Shown here: piece by piece, positions 17,623 through 25,461 of the stretch | Position numbering within the stretch: position 1 is the first letter of the stretch | Layout: every line of letters starts with the position of its first letter | Assembly: GCF_014137975.1 (NCBI RefSeq) | Contig: NZ_JACGWZ010000001.1 | Location: forward strand, 372,001 to 436,000 | Direction of reading: 5' to 3' | Length of the DNA: 64,000 nucleotides | Source of the DNA: Halosaccharopolyspora lacisalsi | GTDB taxonomy: Bacteria; Actinomycetota; Actinomycetes; Mycobacteriales; Pseudonocardiaceae | Made by a program: the position numbers and the translations under genes | Notes under the pieces: generated by a model | Told to the model about the DNA's origin: nothing | What the model saw: the letters and a program-made list of their open reading frames with translations, nothing else | Database searches by the model: none

Positions 17623-17694
17623 GGGGCTGTGGCGCAGCGGTAGCGCATCTGACTGGCAGTCAGAGGGTCAGGGGTTCGAATCCCCTCAGCTCCA
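17623..17694 (+). tRNA. tRNA-Ala (anticodon GGC)
   Basis: A 72-nt cloverleaf: acceptor GGGGCTG pairs with CAGCTCC and includes the G3-U70 wobble, the alanine identity element. The anticodon arm TCTGA-CTGGCAG-TCAGA gives GGC, and the T-arm is GGGG-TTCGAAT-CCCC. CCA is not encoded. Confidence 0.96.
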
Positions 17695-17702
17695 CTCTTG
17701 CG

Positions 17703-17731
17703 AGAACCCCCAGTGCGCTGGGGGTTCTTTG
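17703..17731 (+). terminator. tRNA-Ala terminator
   Basis: A perfect stem AGAACCCCCAG/CTGGGGGTTCT with loop TGCG, followed by TTTG. It starts 8 nt after the tRNA. Confidence 0.9.
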
Positions 17732-17901
17732 CTGTTCGGGGTGTTTCGTACCACCGGCGGAACCACCCGCGCCACCGCGAGCGCGACCCATCTACCGTGC
17801 TCGTCCGCGCCGACCGCGTGAGCCCAGGCCTGGCCGAATTCCTCCTCGCTCACTGAAGCGCGCGCATCGTGGGAGCAACGACAGACCAACCGGAGGTCAG
17901 C

Positions 17902-18210
17902 GTGAACACGGCAACCGGTACGTGCCGGGTCGGCGACGACGACCAGGACCGTCCTTGCGAGATCGCCCTGGACGATGGCCCCGGCCAGGGCTTCTGGTAC
18001 CTGGACACGTGCGTGAGCTGGGAAGAATCCGACGAACTGATGAACCGGGACCAACCCGTGGACGTGAGGATCCACCTGGACGAGGGAGTCTTGGTGGGTA
18101 GAGCACTCCTGAACAAGATCCGCGCTGCTCCGGGGAGCGAAGGGCCGGACTCCTATCCGGTGAGTGCTCACATGATCGGCTCCGGCCCGTTGAGGGAGGC
18201 GGCGCGCTGA
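17902..18210 (+). CDS. Hypothetical acidic protein
   Basis: A 102-residue acidic soluble protein. It has three cysteines, of which two (CRVGDDDQDRPC) are close together near the N-terminus, and a WYLDTCVSWEESDELMNRDQP stretch. No family was recognised. GTG 17902 is preceded by GGAGG at 6 nt, which gives good support for a real start. It is the first gene after tRNA-Ala in a short stretch that looks accessory. Confidence 0.6.
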   Translation: MNTATGTCRVGDDDQDRPCEIALDDGPGQGFWYLDTCVSWEESDELMNRDQPVDVRIHLDEGVLVGRALLNKIRAAPGSEGPDSYPVSAHMIGSGPLREAAR

Positions 18211-18346
18211 CCGGCTCGGTCGCTTGCCGGTGTCGGCGGGTTCGCCAGCGGGTGGAACCGCCGGGCGATGCGCACGGGGCACGCACCGCCCGGCAGCGAC
18301 GACTCGATGCCGGAACGTTCGGGGTGTCGGCGCCGGGCCGGGCCTT

Positions 18347-18691
18347 TTACGGGGCACCTCGGTGGGTGCACTGGCTTGTCCGGCAGTCGTGGTTGGCGGC
18401 GTAGACCCGCAGGTAGGCGTTGACGCATTCGCTGCAGGCCCGTGCGGGCGGGGCGGGGTTGTTCGGCCCCATCGTTTTGCCGCAGCGCGAGATCCGGTCG
18501 TGCGAGCCGGGTCGGCGTTCGTGGACGTAACCCTGGTGGTCCACCCACGTGTCCCGCCGGCTCGACGCGGGCGGCCCGTACGCGAGCGTGACCCGCTCCC
18601 ACCGGAGCACCGGTTCGCACACTTCCCCGGCAGGGTCGCTGCCCTCGGACGAATACGGCGCTGTGTGCGGGGTCGATGACTGCGCGTTCAT
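18347..18691 (-). CDS. Cys-rich hypothetical protein
   Basis: A 114-residue protein whose second half has paired cysteines (CGKT..., ACSEC, DCRTSQCTH) and a HxxYVHERR stretch, so it may bind zinc. The N-terminus is Ser/Pro-rich and disordered. No family was recognised. It is divergent from the XRE/TPR regulator 92 bp away, and the two could share a control region. Such regulator/small-protein pairs are frequent in actinobacterial accessory regions. Confidence 0.55.
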   Translation of the reverse strand: MNAQSSTPHTAPYSSEGSDPAGEVCEPVLRWERVTLAYGPPASSRRDTWVDHQGYVHERRPGSHDRISRCGKTMGPNNPAPPARACSECVNAYLRVYAANHDCRTSQCTHRGAP

Positions 18692-18783
18692 GGTTACAAC
18701 ATCGCCCGATCGACCCTGACGGCCTCAGGGCAGGAGGTCAGGCAGTTATGGGCATCGGTGGTCACGTGGCAACATCACCCGGT

Positions 18784-19869
18784 ATGGGCCGTAACGAACG
18801 TCTGCACGCCGCCCGCCAGGCCACCCCGTCGCCGAGGGTTCCGGGTGCGTGCCTGTCGCGGGCCGAACTCGCCGAAGCCGTGAACACTTGGCTTACCGAG
18901 CACACCGACCGCCCGGGCGCGTTGGACGAGCAGGCCATCGCCCGCTACGAACGCGGCACCGTGCGCCGCCCGAACCGCGACTACCGTGCGGCCCTGCGAG
19001 CCGTCCTCGGCGCTGACCAGGACACCGAGCTCGGATTCATCGCGTCCGGTCCGTCTCACGAACCGTTGAAGCAGCCACATACGATCGAACTCGACCCGGC
19101 GCGAGTATGGAGCCCTGATGAGCAGGCCCGCGTCGAGCACGTGTCCGGGTGCGCCCGCCGCGTCGACCAACCGGTCCTGGATGCGCTGGCCGGCACACTG
19201 GCCGCCGTGCGTCGCCTGGAGGACGAGACCAGCGCCGCCGACGTGCTGCCCTCGGTGGTGGCTCAGGCCCGGCTCGCCGACCGGCTCGCCGACAACGCCC
19301 CGAGCGGGTTGCACTCGACCGCGCTCGGGCTGGCTTCCGAAATCGCCCAGTACCGCGGGTGGCTGGCCATTCCCCGCGGACAGTGGGACGAGTCCCGCGC
19401 CCATCTCGACCGCGCCGCCGTGCTGGCAGTGCAAGCCGACGACCCGCTACGTCTGGCAACTGCGCTCAGCTTCAACGCCTACCGGGCGATGCTCGTCGAC
19501 GACATCCCTACGGCCGCCTCTTTGGCAGACGCCGCAGGCCGGGAAAGCCGCGTCGATCCGGGACTGCGGACCTACATGACGGTGCAGCGCGCCGAGATCG
19601 CCGCCTACGGCCGGGACACGAACCGAGCAGCCCGGCTACTGGCCGAGGCCGACCACATGATCGAGCAGCTACCGCCCGCCGAGGAACTCCCCGACAGCTC
19701 GTACTGGTACACCCCGAGCGTGCTCACCGGGCACAAGGGTTTCGTGCTGCAAGCCCTCGGCGAGCATGAGGCTGCCCGCCGAGCCGCCGCCGAGTCACTC
19801 GACGCTATGCCGGAGACGTGGCGACGCTCGGAGTGGGCGGTGCAGCACCGAGCGCTCGCCGAGGCGTAG
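18784..19869 (+). CDS. XRE-like helix-turn-helix/TPR transcriptional regulator
   Basis: A 361-residue protein. The N-terminal about 80 residues (NERLHAARQATPS..., LSRAELAEAVNTWLTEHT..., IARYERGTVRRPNRDYRAALRAVL) match the actinobacterial helix-turn-helix module in which the linker ends with Y-R-x-A-L-R. The remainder is helical with TPR-like repeats (LASEIAQYRGWLAIPRGQWDESRAHLDRAAVLA, ALGEHEAARRAAAESLDAM). ATG 18784 fits the family start; an in-frame GTG lies at 18766. Such regulators often sense a small signal through the TPR solenoid. Targets could include the divergent Cys-rich gene. Confidence 0.8.
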   Translation: MGRNERLHAARQATPSPRVPGACLSRAELAEAVNTWLTEHTDRPGALDEQAIARYERGTVRRPNRDYRAALRAVLGADQDTELGFIASGPSHEPLKQPHTIELDPARVWSPDEQARVEHVSGCARRVDQPVLDALAGTLAAVRRLEDETSAADVLPSVVAQARLADRLADNAPSGLHSTALGLASEIAQYRGWLAIPRGQWDESRAHLDRAAVLAVQADDPLRLATALSFNAYRAMLVDDIPTAASLADAAGRESRVDPGLRTYMTVQRAEIAAYGRDTNRAARLLAEADHMIEQLPPAEELPDSSYWYTPSVLTGHKGFVLQALGEHEAARRAAAESLDAMPETWRRSEWAVQHRALAEA

Positions 19870-19964
19870 ACCGCGTGTGTTGTGCACGTCGAGAACCGGA
19901 GTGGGCCGAAGTCGTTCGATCCGTCGTTCTGTGATGCTGCGCAGGGCCGTTGAACTGCGCTGAT

Positions 19965-20047
19965 GGGCGGTGGGGAGCTCGCCTGTCCGCGCGGGTCACG
20001 GTTCCGGCGGCCAGCGGGGCGGGAGGTTCGAATCCCCTCACCGCCCC
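19965..20047 (+). other. tRNA-like remnant (acceptor and T-arm only)
   Basis: GGGCGGT at 19965-19971 pairs with ACCGCCC at 20040-20046, and a T-loop GG-TTCGAAT-CCCCT lies at the right distance from the 3' end. The region between cannot form a normal D-arm or anticodon arm, so it is not a working tRNA. It shares GGTTCGAATCCCCTCA (16 bp) with the 3' end of tRNA-Ala at 17.67 kb. It may be an attachment-site scar or a decayed tRNA. Confidence 0.4.
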
Positions 20048-20065
20048 GCACCACCGGGACCGCGC

Positions 20066-21187
20066 TCAGTGCAGCGTGGTGAGCGCGGCCCGGGTGAACG
20101 GAACGAGCTCGGTCTCGCGGCCGTCCAGCACCTTCCGCGACCACTCCGGGTCGGCCAGCAGCGCGCGGCCGACGGCGACGAGGTCGAACTCGTCGCGCTC
20201 CAGTCGCTCGGCCAGCCCCTCGACGCTGCCCACGTTGGTTCCCGCGCCGCTGCCGAGGGTGGCGGGGTCGAACGCCGTGTCCAGCCCGACCGAGCCGACG
20301 GTGATGACCGGCTTTCCGGTGAGCTTGCGTGTCCACCCGCCGATGTTCAGCTCTGAATCGGATTCGGGAAACTCGGGCTCCCAGTAGCGGCGCCCGGAGG
20401 CGTGGAAGGCGTCGACCCCGGCTTCGGTCAGCGGGGCGAGCATCGCCTGCAACTCGTCCGGGGTCTCGGCGAGCTTGGCGCCGTAGTGGTCGGCCTTCCA
20501 CTGCGAGAACCGCAGGACCACGGGGAAGCCGGGCGAGACCCGCTCACGCACGGCCGCGACGATGTCCGCGGTGAACTTGGTGCGCTCGACCGGGGAGCCG
20601 CCGTAGGCGTCGGTGCGCCTGTTGGTGCGCTCCCACAGGAACTGGTCGATCAGGTAGCCGTGCGCGCCGTGGATCTCCACGCCGTCGAAGCCGATGCGCT
20701 CGGCCTGGTGCGCGGCCTCGGCGAAGGACTCGACGAGGCGTTCGACGTCGGCCGACGAGAGCTCCTCGCCCGCCTCCGGGGTGCCGTCCAGCGCGATTCC
20801 GGAAGGTCCGACCGAGGGCGCCTCGGGGAACGGCGGCTTGCCGGCCTGCCGCTGGATGCCGACGTGCCACAGCTGCGGCATGATCCGGCCGCCGGCCTCG
20901 TGCACTGCGGAGACGACGTTGCTCCAGCCTGCCAGTGCTTCCTCTCCGTGGAAGCGCGGCACGTTCTCCCGGTCCCCGGCGGAGGGGTCGTCGACGTAGG
21001 TGCCCTCGGTGATGATCAGACCGGTTCCGGCGGCCGCGCGCCGGGCGTAGTAGGCGACGACGTTCTCGTCGGGAACGCCGCCGGGGGACTGGTCCCGGGT
21101 CATCGGGGCCATGACCAGCCGGTTCGGCAGCTCCACCGATCCGAGGGTGAACGGACGGGAGAGTGCCTGCGCTGCGCGAGCGGACAT
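20066..21187 (-). CDS. Old-yellow-enzyme family NADH:flavin oxidoreductase
   Basis: A 373-residue FMN enzyme of the OYE/NemA type. The N-terminus is FTLGSVELPNRLVMAPMTRDQSPGGVP; the substrate-binding pair lies in EIHGAHGYLIDQFL, the phosphate and FMN contacts in VGRALLADPEW, and PQLWHVG is the conserved early motif. These enzymes reduce activated C=C bonds, nitrate esters or quinones with NAD(P)H in the cytosol. It is divergent from an Rrf2 regulator across a 145-bp AT-rich promoter region, an arrangement often seen for stress-induced OYEs. Confidence 0.9.
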   Translation of the reverse strand: MSARAAQALSRPFTLGSVELPNRLVMAPMTRDQSPGGVPDENVVAYYARRAAAGTGLIITEGTYVDDPSAGDRENVPRFHGEEALAGWSNVVSAVHEAGGRIMPQLWHVGIQRQAGKPPFPEAPSVGPSGIALDGTPEAGEELSSADVERLVESFAEAAHQAERIGFDGVEIHGAHGYLIDQFLWERTNRRTDAYGGSPVERTKFTADIVAAVRERVSPGFPVVLRFSQWKADHYGAKLAETPDELQAMLAPLTEAGVDAFHASGRRYWEPEFPESDSELNIGGWTRKLTGKPVITVGSVGLDTAFDPATLGSGAGTNVGSVEGLAERLERDEFDLVAVGRALLADPEWSRKVLDGRETELVPFTRAALTTLH

Positions 21188-21332
21188 GCGGGTGTCCTCC
21201 TGGTGCGTGCGAAAACAAAATGTTCCTAGTAAAGATACACTTTTATGTGCGGGCGCCTCCGGGGACGTTGCTAGCCTGGGACGTCACCCGGGGAGAGCCG
21301 CCGGGCTCGCGACGGAGGGAGGTGTTGCCGGC
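21188..21332. promoter_or_regulatory. Divergent promoter region of the OYE and Rrf2 genes
   Basis: An unusually AT-rich island at 21212-21247 (AAAACAAAATGTTCCTAG, then TAAAGATACACTTTTATG) lies in the gap. It probably holds both promoters and the Rrf2 operator. No perfect palindrome longer than 6 bp was seen. Confidence 0.45.
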
Positions 21333-21803
21333 GTGCTGGACCTCCGCTTTTCCAGCGCCCTGACGGCGATGCTGATCCTCGCCCTCGCCGACGAGGAGGG
21401 GAGCCCGACGCTCAGCTCCGCTCAACTCGCCGACAAGATGGGCACCAACGCGAGCCTGGTGCGCAAGCTGATCGCCCCGCTGGCGCAGGACGGGCTCGTC
21501 GTCTGCGCCAAGGGACGCTCCGGCGGGGCCCGGTTGGCGCGGCCCGTCGAGGAGATCACCCTCGCCGAGATCTACCGCTGCTCGACGGGGGACAAGCCGC
21601 TGTGGAACCGCCGCTCCGGCAACGAGCACGACTGCCGGGTCGCCGCGAACGCGCAGTCCTACTTCGCCGAGCTGACAGCGGAGGCCGAACAGGCCGTGCT
21701 CGGCGCGCTCGGCGACCGCACGCTTGCCGACGGCGTGCGCGAACTGCGGCGCTTCGACCGGGAACCGGCGCAGGGAACCAGTCGCGGCTCCGGCACCTGC
21801 TAA
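21333..21803 (+). CDS. Rrf2-family transcriptional regulator
   Basis: A 156-residue winged-helix regulator: LDLRFSSALTAMLILALADEEG, LSSAQLADKMGTNASLVRKLIAPLAQDGLVV (recognition helix) and GRSGGARLARPVEEITLAEIYRC (wing and dimer helix) match Rrf2. It lacks the three closely spaced cysteines of IscR/NsrR, so it probably does not bind an Fe-S cluster and may sense thiol or electrophile stress through single cysteines (NEHDC). GTG 21333 gives the standard start, with GGAGGGAGG slightly far upstream. It probably controls itself and the divergent OYE gene. Confidence 0.85.
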   Translation: MLDLRFSSALTAMLILALADEEGSPTLSSAQLADKMGTNASLVRKLIAPLAQDGLVVCAKGRSGGARLARPVEEITLAEIYRCSTGDKPLWNRRSGNEHDCRVAANAQSYFAELTAEAEQAVLGALGDRTLADGVRELRRFDREPAQGTSRGSGTC

Positions 21804-21840
21804 CGTCTGTGCGCAGGTTCTTCCGGCACGAAGGGGCGTC

Positions 21841-22671
21841 ATGGATACTCCGGCGATGCGGTCGGCGGGCCGGATCGACGACCTCGTCACCGGCGCCGGA
21901 CTCGTGGCCGGTGCGGCCAACGTCATCATGCAGCTCGGGCGTCCCGGCGTCGGTCACGGCGTCCTTGAGAGCACTGTGGACAGCGGGAACCTGTTCCGCC
22001 GCCCGTGGAAGCGCGCCCGCACCACGTTCACCTACCTCGCCGTGGCCACCATGGGCAGCGAAGAGGAGAAGAGAGCCTACCGACGGGCCGTGAACCGCCA
22101 GCACGTCCACGTCCGCTCCGGCGAATCCAGCTCGGTGCGCTACAACGCCTTCGACCCGCAGCTGCAGCTGTGGGTGGCCGCGTGCCTGTACAAGGGTTTC
22201 GAGGACTCGTACGAGGCGCTGGCCGGTGCGTCGCTCTCGCCGGGCGAGCGGGAAGCCGTTTACGCGGCCTCCGCGCCGCTCGGGACGACGTTGCAGGTGC
22301 CGCCCGGGAAGTGGCCGGGCAGCCGGGACGAGTTCGAGGAGTACTGGCAGGAGGGGCTGCGGAAGGTCTCCGTCGACGAGCCGGTGCGCGAGCTGCTGCT
22401 GTCCGTCGCCGTTCTGGATTTCCTCCCCGCGGTGCTGCGGATCCCGTTCGGGCGGTTCAACCGCTTCGTCACCACCGGCTTCCTTCCCGCGACGTTCCGC
22501 GAGCAGCTGGGGCTGCGTTGGAGCGACGAGGACCAGCGCCGGTTCGACCGCGTTTGCCGAGGCGTCGGCGCGGTGGCGCTGCGCCTGCCCAGGAGCGCGC
22601 GGCAGTTCCCGCTCAACGCCTTCCTCGCGGACCTGCGCCGCCGGATGCGCAAGGGCCGGCCGCTGGTGTGA
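21841..22671 (+). CDS. MpaB-like oxygenase (DUF2236)
   Basis: A 276-residue member of the ER-bound oxygenase MpaB/latex-clearing protein domain family, which uses a b-type heme. The VNRQHVHVRSG segment holds the expected heme-region histidines, and YNAFDPQLQLWVAACLYKGFEDSYEAL is the next conserved block. RFNRFVTTGFLP is followed by a positively charged C-terminus. The family includes rubber-cleaving dioxygenases and many uncharacterised actinobacterial oxygenases. ATG 21841 is preferred over earlier in-frame starts. It follows the Rrf2 gene by 37 bp on the same strand and may be under the same control. Confidence 0.8.
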   Translation: MDTPAMRSAGRIDDLVTGAGLVAGAANVIMQLGRPGVGHGVLESTVDSGNLFRRPWKRARTTFTYLAVATMGSEEEKRAYRRAVNRQHVHVRSGESSSVRYNAFDPQLQLWVAACLYKGFEDSYEALAGASLSPGEREAVYAASAPLGTTLQVPPGKWPGSRDEFEEYWQEGLRKVSVDEPVRELLLSVAVLDFLPAVLRIPFGRFNRFVTTGFLPATFREQLGLRWSDEDQRRFDRVCRGVGAVALRLPRSARQFPLNAFLADLRRRMRKGRPLV

Positions 22672-22737
22672 CGGTTGGGAGTCGCGGTGCCGGCCGGGCC
22701 GCGCCGAGGGGCCGGTACGTCGGATCGGAGCAATCTC

Positions 22738-23568
22738 TCAGGGGCTGTCCGTGGCCGACTGCGCGGCCAGGAAGGCGTCATACCAGTCGATGGTGGTGCT
22801 CAGTCCGTCCACGAGTGGGGTGGGCTGCCTGCCGGTGATCCGCTCGCCGAGTTCGTGGATGTGCTCGGTGCTGACCGCGGGCACCGTGGGCAGGTGCCAC
22901 ACCCGGCCGGTCGCGGCCTCGGCGGTGGCGGTGCCGAGATCGGCGAGACCACGGGCGACGTCCGGCAGGTAGGAGTAGCTGTGCGGCAGCGTGGTGTCGC
23001 CGAACCCGAGTGCGGGTTCTCCGGTCAGTACGGCCGGGAAGAACGTCGCGCCGAGGGTGGAGTTCAGCACGCGCGGACCGTAGAAGTCGGCGGCTCGCCC
23101 CGGGGCGATTCGGGCGTGACCGGTGCGGTGCGCGTCCAGGTAGTCCTGGTCCAGCGCGGCGCGCATCCGGCCCTTCCCGCTCGTCGCGGCCCGGGGAGTG
23201 TCCTCCGTGATCGCCGCGCCGTCCGCCTCGCCGTACGGGTGGAGCGTGTCGAGCACCACGAGCCGGGCGTCGTTCCGGCCCGCGGCGGTGAGCACCGCCC
23301 GGCCGATTCCCGGCATCGACTCCTTCTGGAGGTGATACGGCACGTCGACGGCGTGGTAGATCGTCGCGGCGCCTTTGGTCGCGGCTACCGCCCGGTCGAG
23401 GGAGGACACGTCGGCCTCCACCGTCTCGACTCCGGCGGGGGCGTTCTCGATCGGACTGCGGTTGACGTGGCGTACACGGAGTCCGCGCGCGACCAGCTCG
23501 TCCACGGTGGTCGTTCCCGCGGGGCCCGCGCCGAGCACGACGTGCAGTTCACCGGTGGTCGTGGTCAT
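22738..23568 (-). CDS. NAD(P)-dependent epimerase/dehydratase-like protein
   Basis: A 276-residue extended SDR. The nucleotide motif is VVLGAGPAGTTTVDELVARG, a GxGxxG variant. The NAD(P)-binding VDVPYH, the central LDTLHPYGEADG (atypical catalytic Tyr context) and GRAADFYGPRVLN follow. Members of this group act as NAD(P)H-sensing or substrate-modifying oxidoreductases. ATG 23568 is preceded by GGAGG at 5 nt. It lies downstream of, and on the same strand as, the TetR gene. Both promoters carry the same operator palindrome (23583-23602 and 24213-24232), so the TetR protein almost certainly represses it. Confidence 0.85.
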   Translation of the reverse strand: MTTTTGELHVVLGAGPAGTTTVDELVARGLRVRHVNRSPIENAPAGVETVEADVSSLDRAVAATKGAATIYHAVDVPYHLQKESMPGIGRAVLTAAGRNDARLVVLDTLHPYGEADGAAITEDTPRAATSGKGRMRAALDQDYLDAHRTGHARIAPGRAADFYGPRVLNSTLGATFFPAVLTGEPALGFGDTTLPHSYSYLPDVARGLADLGTATAEAATGRVWHLPTVPAVSTEHIHELGERITGRQPTPLVDGLSTTIDWYDAFLAAQSATDSP

Positions 23569-23582
23569 CGGTCCTCCAAGTT

Positions 23583-23602
23583 GTGAGTGACTGGTCATTC
23601 AC
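23583..23602. promoter_or_regulatory. TetR operator before the epimerase gene
   Basis: GTGAGTGA-CTGG-TCATTCAC is a palindrome with 7 of 8 arm bases matching. It lies 14 bp before the epimerase ATG and shares GTGAGTGAC with the operator at 24213-24232. Confidence 0.75.
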
Positions 23603-23647
23603 TTCTCGGGGCGCGTCGTTCCCGCCTCGGCGATCCGGTCGGACGGA

Positions 23648-24211
23648 TCAGGAAGCCGGGCCGTGCCGGATGCCCGTCGTGAGTGCGGCCGCCCAGTCGG
23701 CATCGGTGTCGAACGCGTCTACGGCGGTCAGCAGGTGGCACAACTGGCCGCGCGCGACGAACTCCTGAGCTTGGCTCGCGTCGGCTCCTGCTCGGGACGT
23801 GGCCAGTGAGGTGATCCTTCCGACGCCCTCGCGGACGGCCGCGGCGACCTCGGGGGTCTGGGTCGTGGCCAGTGCCTGCACCTGGAGCAGCAACAGGTCG
23901 CGATCGGCGATCAGCTCGGCGTACCGCGCGCCCATGCGGTCGAGGACCTCGGTGGCCTCCGCGTGCCCGGCCTCGTCGGCGGCCTTTTCGAGCACGTCGA
24001 CGATGCGGTCGTAGCAGTCGTCGATCGCCGCGACGAACAGGTCGACCTTGCGCGGGAACAGCTTCATGACGTACGCCGAGGAGATTCCGGCGTGGTCGGC
24101 CACCCGGGTGACCGGACTGGTGGCGTATCCGGAACGGGCGAACACGGTCACCGCGCTGTGGATGACCGTGCGCCGGCGCTCCTCGGCCGTCGACCTCGAA
24201 TCCGCCCTCAT
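23648..24211 (-). CDS. TetR-family transcriptional repressor
   Basis: A 187-residue repressor. The N-terminal helix-turn-helix reads VIHSAVTVFARSGYATSPVTRVADHAGISSAYVMKLFPRKVDLFVAAI, the standard TetR signature. The C-terminal ligand pocket is Ala-rich and not diagnostic. ATG 24211 is chosen; the in-frame GTG at 24232 would lie inside the operator palindrome and so is less likely. No Shine-Dalgarno is visible, so the transcript may be leaderless. Matching palindromes overlap its own promoter and that of the epimerase gene, which indicates autoregulation and control of the epimerase. Confidence 0.9.
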   Translation of the reverse strand: MRADSRSTAEERRRTVIHSAVTVFARSGYATSPVTRVADHAGISSAYVMKLFPRKVDLFVAAIDDCYDRIVDVLEKAADEAGHAEATEVLDRMGARYAELIADRDLLLLQVQALATTQTPEVAAAVREGVGRITSLATSRAGADASQAQEFVARGQLCHLLTAVDAFDTDADWAAALTTGIRHGPAS

Positions 24212-24212
24212 G

Positions 24213-24232
24213 GTGAGTGACCATACACTCAC
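24213..24232. promoter_or_regulatory. TetR operator overlapping the TetR promoter
   Basis: GTGAGTG-ACCATA-CACTCAC is a perfect 7-bp arm palindrome immediately before the TetR ATG. It is the same half-site as at 23583-23602. Coordinates may be off by one. Confidence 0.75.
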
Positions 24233-24440
24233 CGATCGTCTCGTTCAACGCTCGTTTTCCGGGCCGACCGAGGCACCGGGAGAGCGACCGCCACAGGTAC
24301 TGGCGTCCGTGCTGCTTTCGCTCTAGTCTTGCGGTACGCGCTCGCCGCGCCCGTCCGGTCCGCTCGGATCACGGGATAATTTAAGAAGGATATTAGGCTG
24401 GTCTCAGCTTCCTGTCAGCCGGCGTCCTTAAGCTGTCCCC

Positions 24441-25097
24441 ATGAATTCCGACGACACCACGAGCACGGAGACCATCGACAGCCCCGCGGAGAAGGCGGAA
24501 GAGCCGTCGGCTGCCGAACGGTCGCGGGAGGATGCCACGCAGGAGTCGACCCCGCAGGAGTCGGCGCAGGAGGCGACGACGCAGCAGCCGACGGCAGAGG
24601 CGACGACGCAGCAGCCGACGGCAGAGGCGACGACGCAGCAGCCGACGCCGGAGCAGGTCGCGCAGCAGCCGGCCGCGCAGCGGACCGAGGCCGCCGGTGG
24701 TTTCGGAGCGGGTGCCGCGGCCGTGGCCAGTGCCGGCCTCGGGGTGATCTCCCTGACGGGGACGTCGCTCGGGGACATGCTGCGCGCCCGCGGCGAGATC
24801 GTCGGTCAGATCAGTGCGAGCTCCGGCGGTGGTGGCAATCCCGTCGAGGCGCTGTACGGGACTCCCTGGCACACGGCCGCGTTCGTCAACGGCATCTTCG
24901 CCCTGGTCGCCGTGCTCATCGGCGGTGTGACGCTGGCCGTGTGCGCCGGGCGCACCAGTACTCAACCGTGGGTGCGAGCCGTGGCCCTGGGCGGCGTGGT
25001 GCTCGGCGGGATCGGAGTGATCGTCACGGCTGGCATGGCCCTCGACCTCTTCGCCGCCCAGCCCGCGATGCCCACGATGGGTGGTGCCGGTGGCTGA
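24441..25097 (+). CDS. Membrane protein with repetitive acidic N-terminus
   Basis: A 218-residue protein of unknown function. Residues 1-90 are disordered and rich in Glu, Thr, Gln and Ala, with three perfect EATTQQPTA repeats at about 44-70. The rest is hydrophobic, with probable membrane segments near 91-115 (GAGAAAVASAGLGVISLTG), 150-172 (AAFVNGIFALVAVLIGGVTLAVCAG) and 178-203 (VRAVALGGVVLGGIGVIVTAGMAL). The long Gln/Thr tail is probably cytosolic. No close family was recognised. The ATG at 24441 lacks a clear Shine-Dalgarno. Confidence 0.65.
   Translation: MNSDDTTSTETIDSPAEKAEEPSAAERSREDATQESTPQESAQEATTQQPTAEATTQQPTAEATTQQPTPEQVAQQPAAQRTEAAGGFGAGAAAVASAGLGVISLTGTSLGDMLRARGEIVGQISASSGGGGNPVEALYGTPWHTAAFVNGIFALVAVLIGGVTLAVCAGRTSTQPWVRAVALGGVVLGGIGVIVTAGMALDLFAAQPAMPTMGGAGG
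24570..24650 (+). repeat. Three perfect 27-bp coding repeats
   Basis: The unit encodes EATTQQPTA and is repeated exactly three times (24570-24596, 24597-24623, 24624-24650 to within the last codon), in frame. The exact identity suggests recent expansion by slippage, so the copy number is likely to vary between strains. Confidence 0.85.
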
Positions 25098-25461
25098 GTG
25101 ACGGGCGCCGGGGCACGATCCGCAGCACCGGTCGTCACGCATCGGTCATTGTTCAATCACTGAAGGTGACCACTGGGCGTGGTCGGTGCCCCGGAAGGGC
25201 TCACGCGCACGGACGAGGATTGTTCCATTCCGATGACGGCGAAAACGCTGCTGTGCACAGAACTTCATATGTAATTCATTTTCTTGTCACAAAAAAAGAG
25301 TAGTTCTTACACGATCGAGTGTTTCCGGTCATTTTTCGTTGGCGATCGGTAATGTCGTGGCTAGTGTGGGAGTGCCTTGACTCGGTAATTTTCGGGCGTG
25401 TCCGCACGTTCGTCAATGCTGCCGAGCTTCCGCTTTGCTTCCGTTTCGGAACGGCCCCATC
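25098..25461. other. AT-richer intergenic region
   Basis: About 360 bp without a supported gene. It is locally AT-rich for this genome (25255-25345, with AATTCATTTTCTTGTCAC and AAAAAAAGAGTAG), so it probably holds promoters for the downstream YoaK gene. No strong hairpin or known riboswitch was recognised. Confidence 0.45.

Noticed and set aside
19965-20047. A functional tRNA (possibly class II or selenocysteine)
   Set aside because: Acceptor and T-arm fit, but no D-arm or anticodon arm can be drawn, and the T-stem has a mismatch.
24570-24650. CRISPR-like direct repeats
   Set aside because: The repeats are adjacent, in frame and coding (EATTQQPTA), with no spacers.
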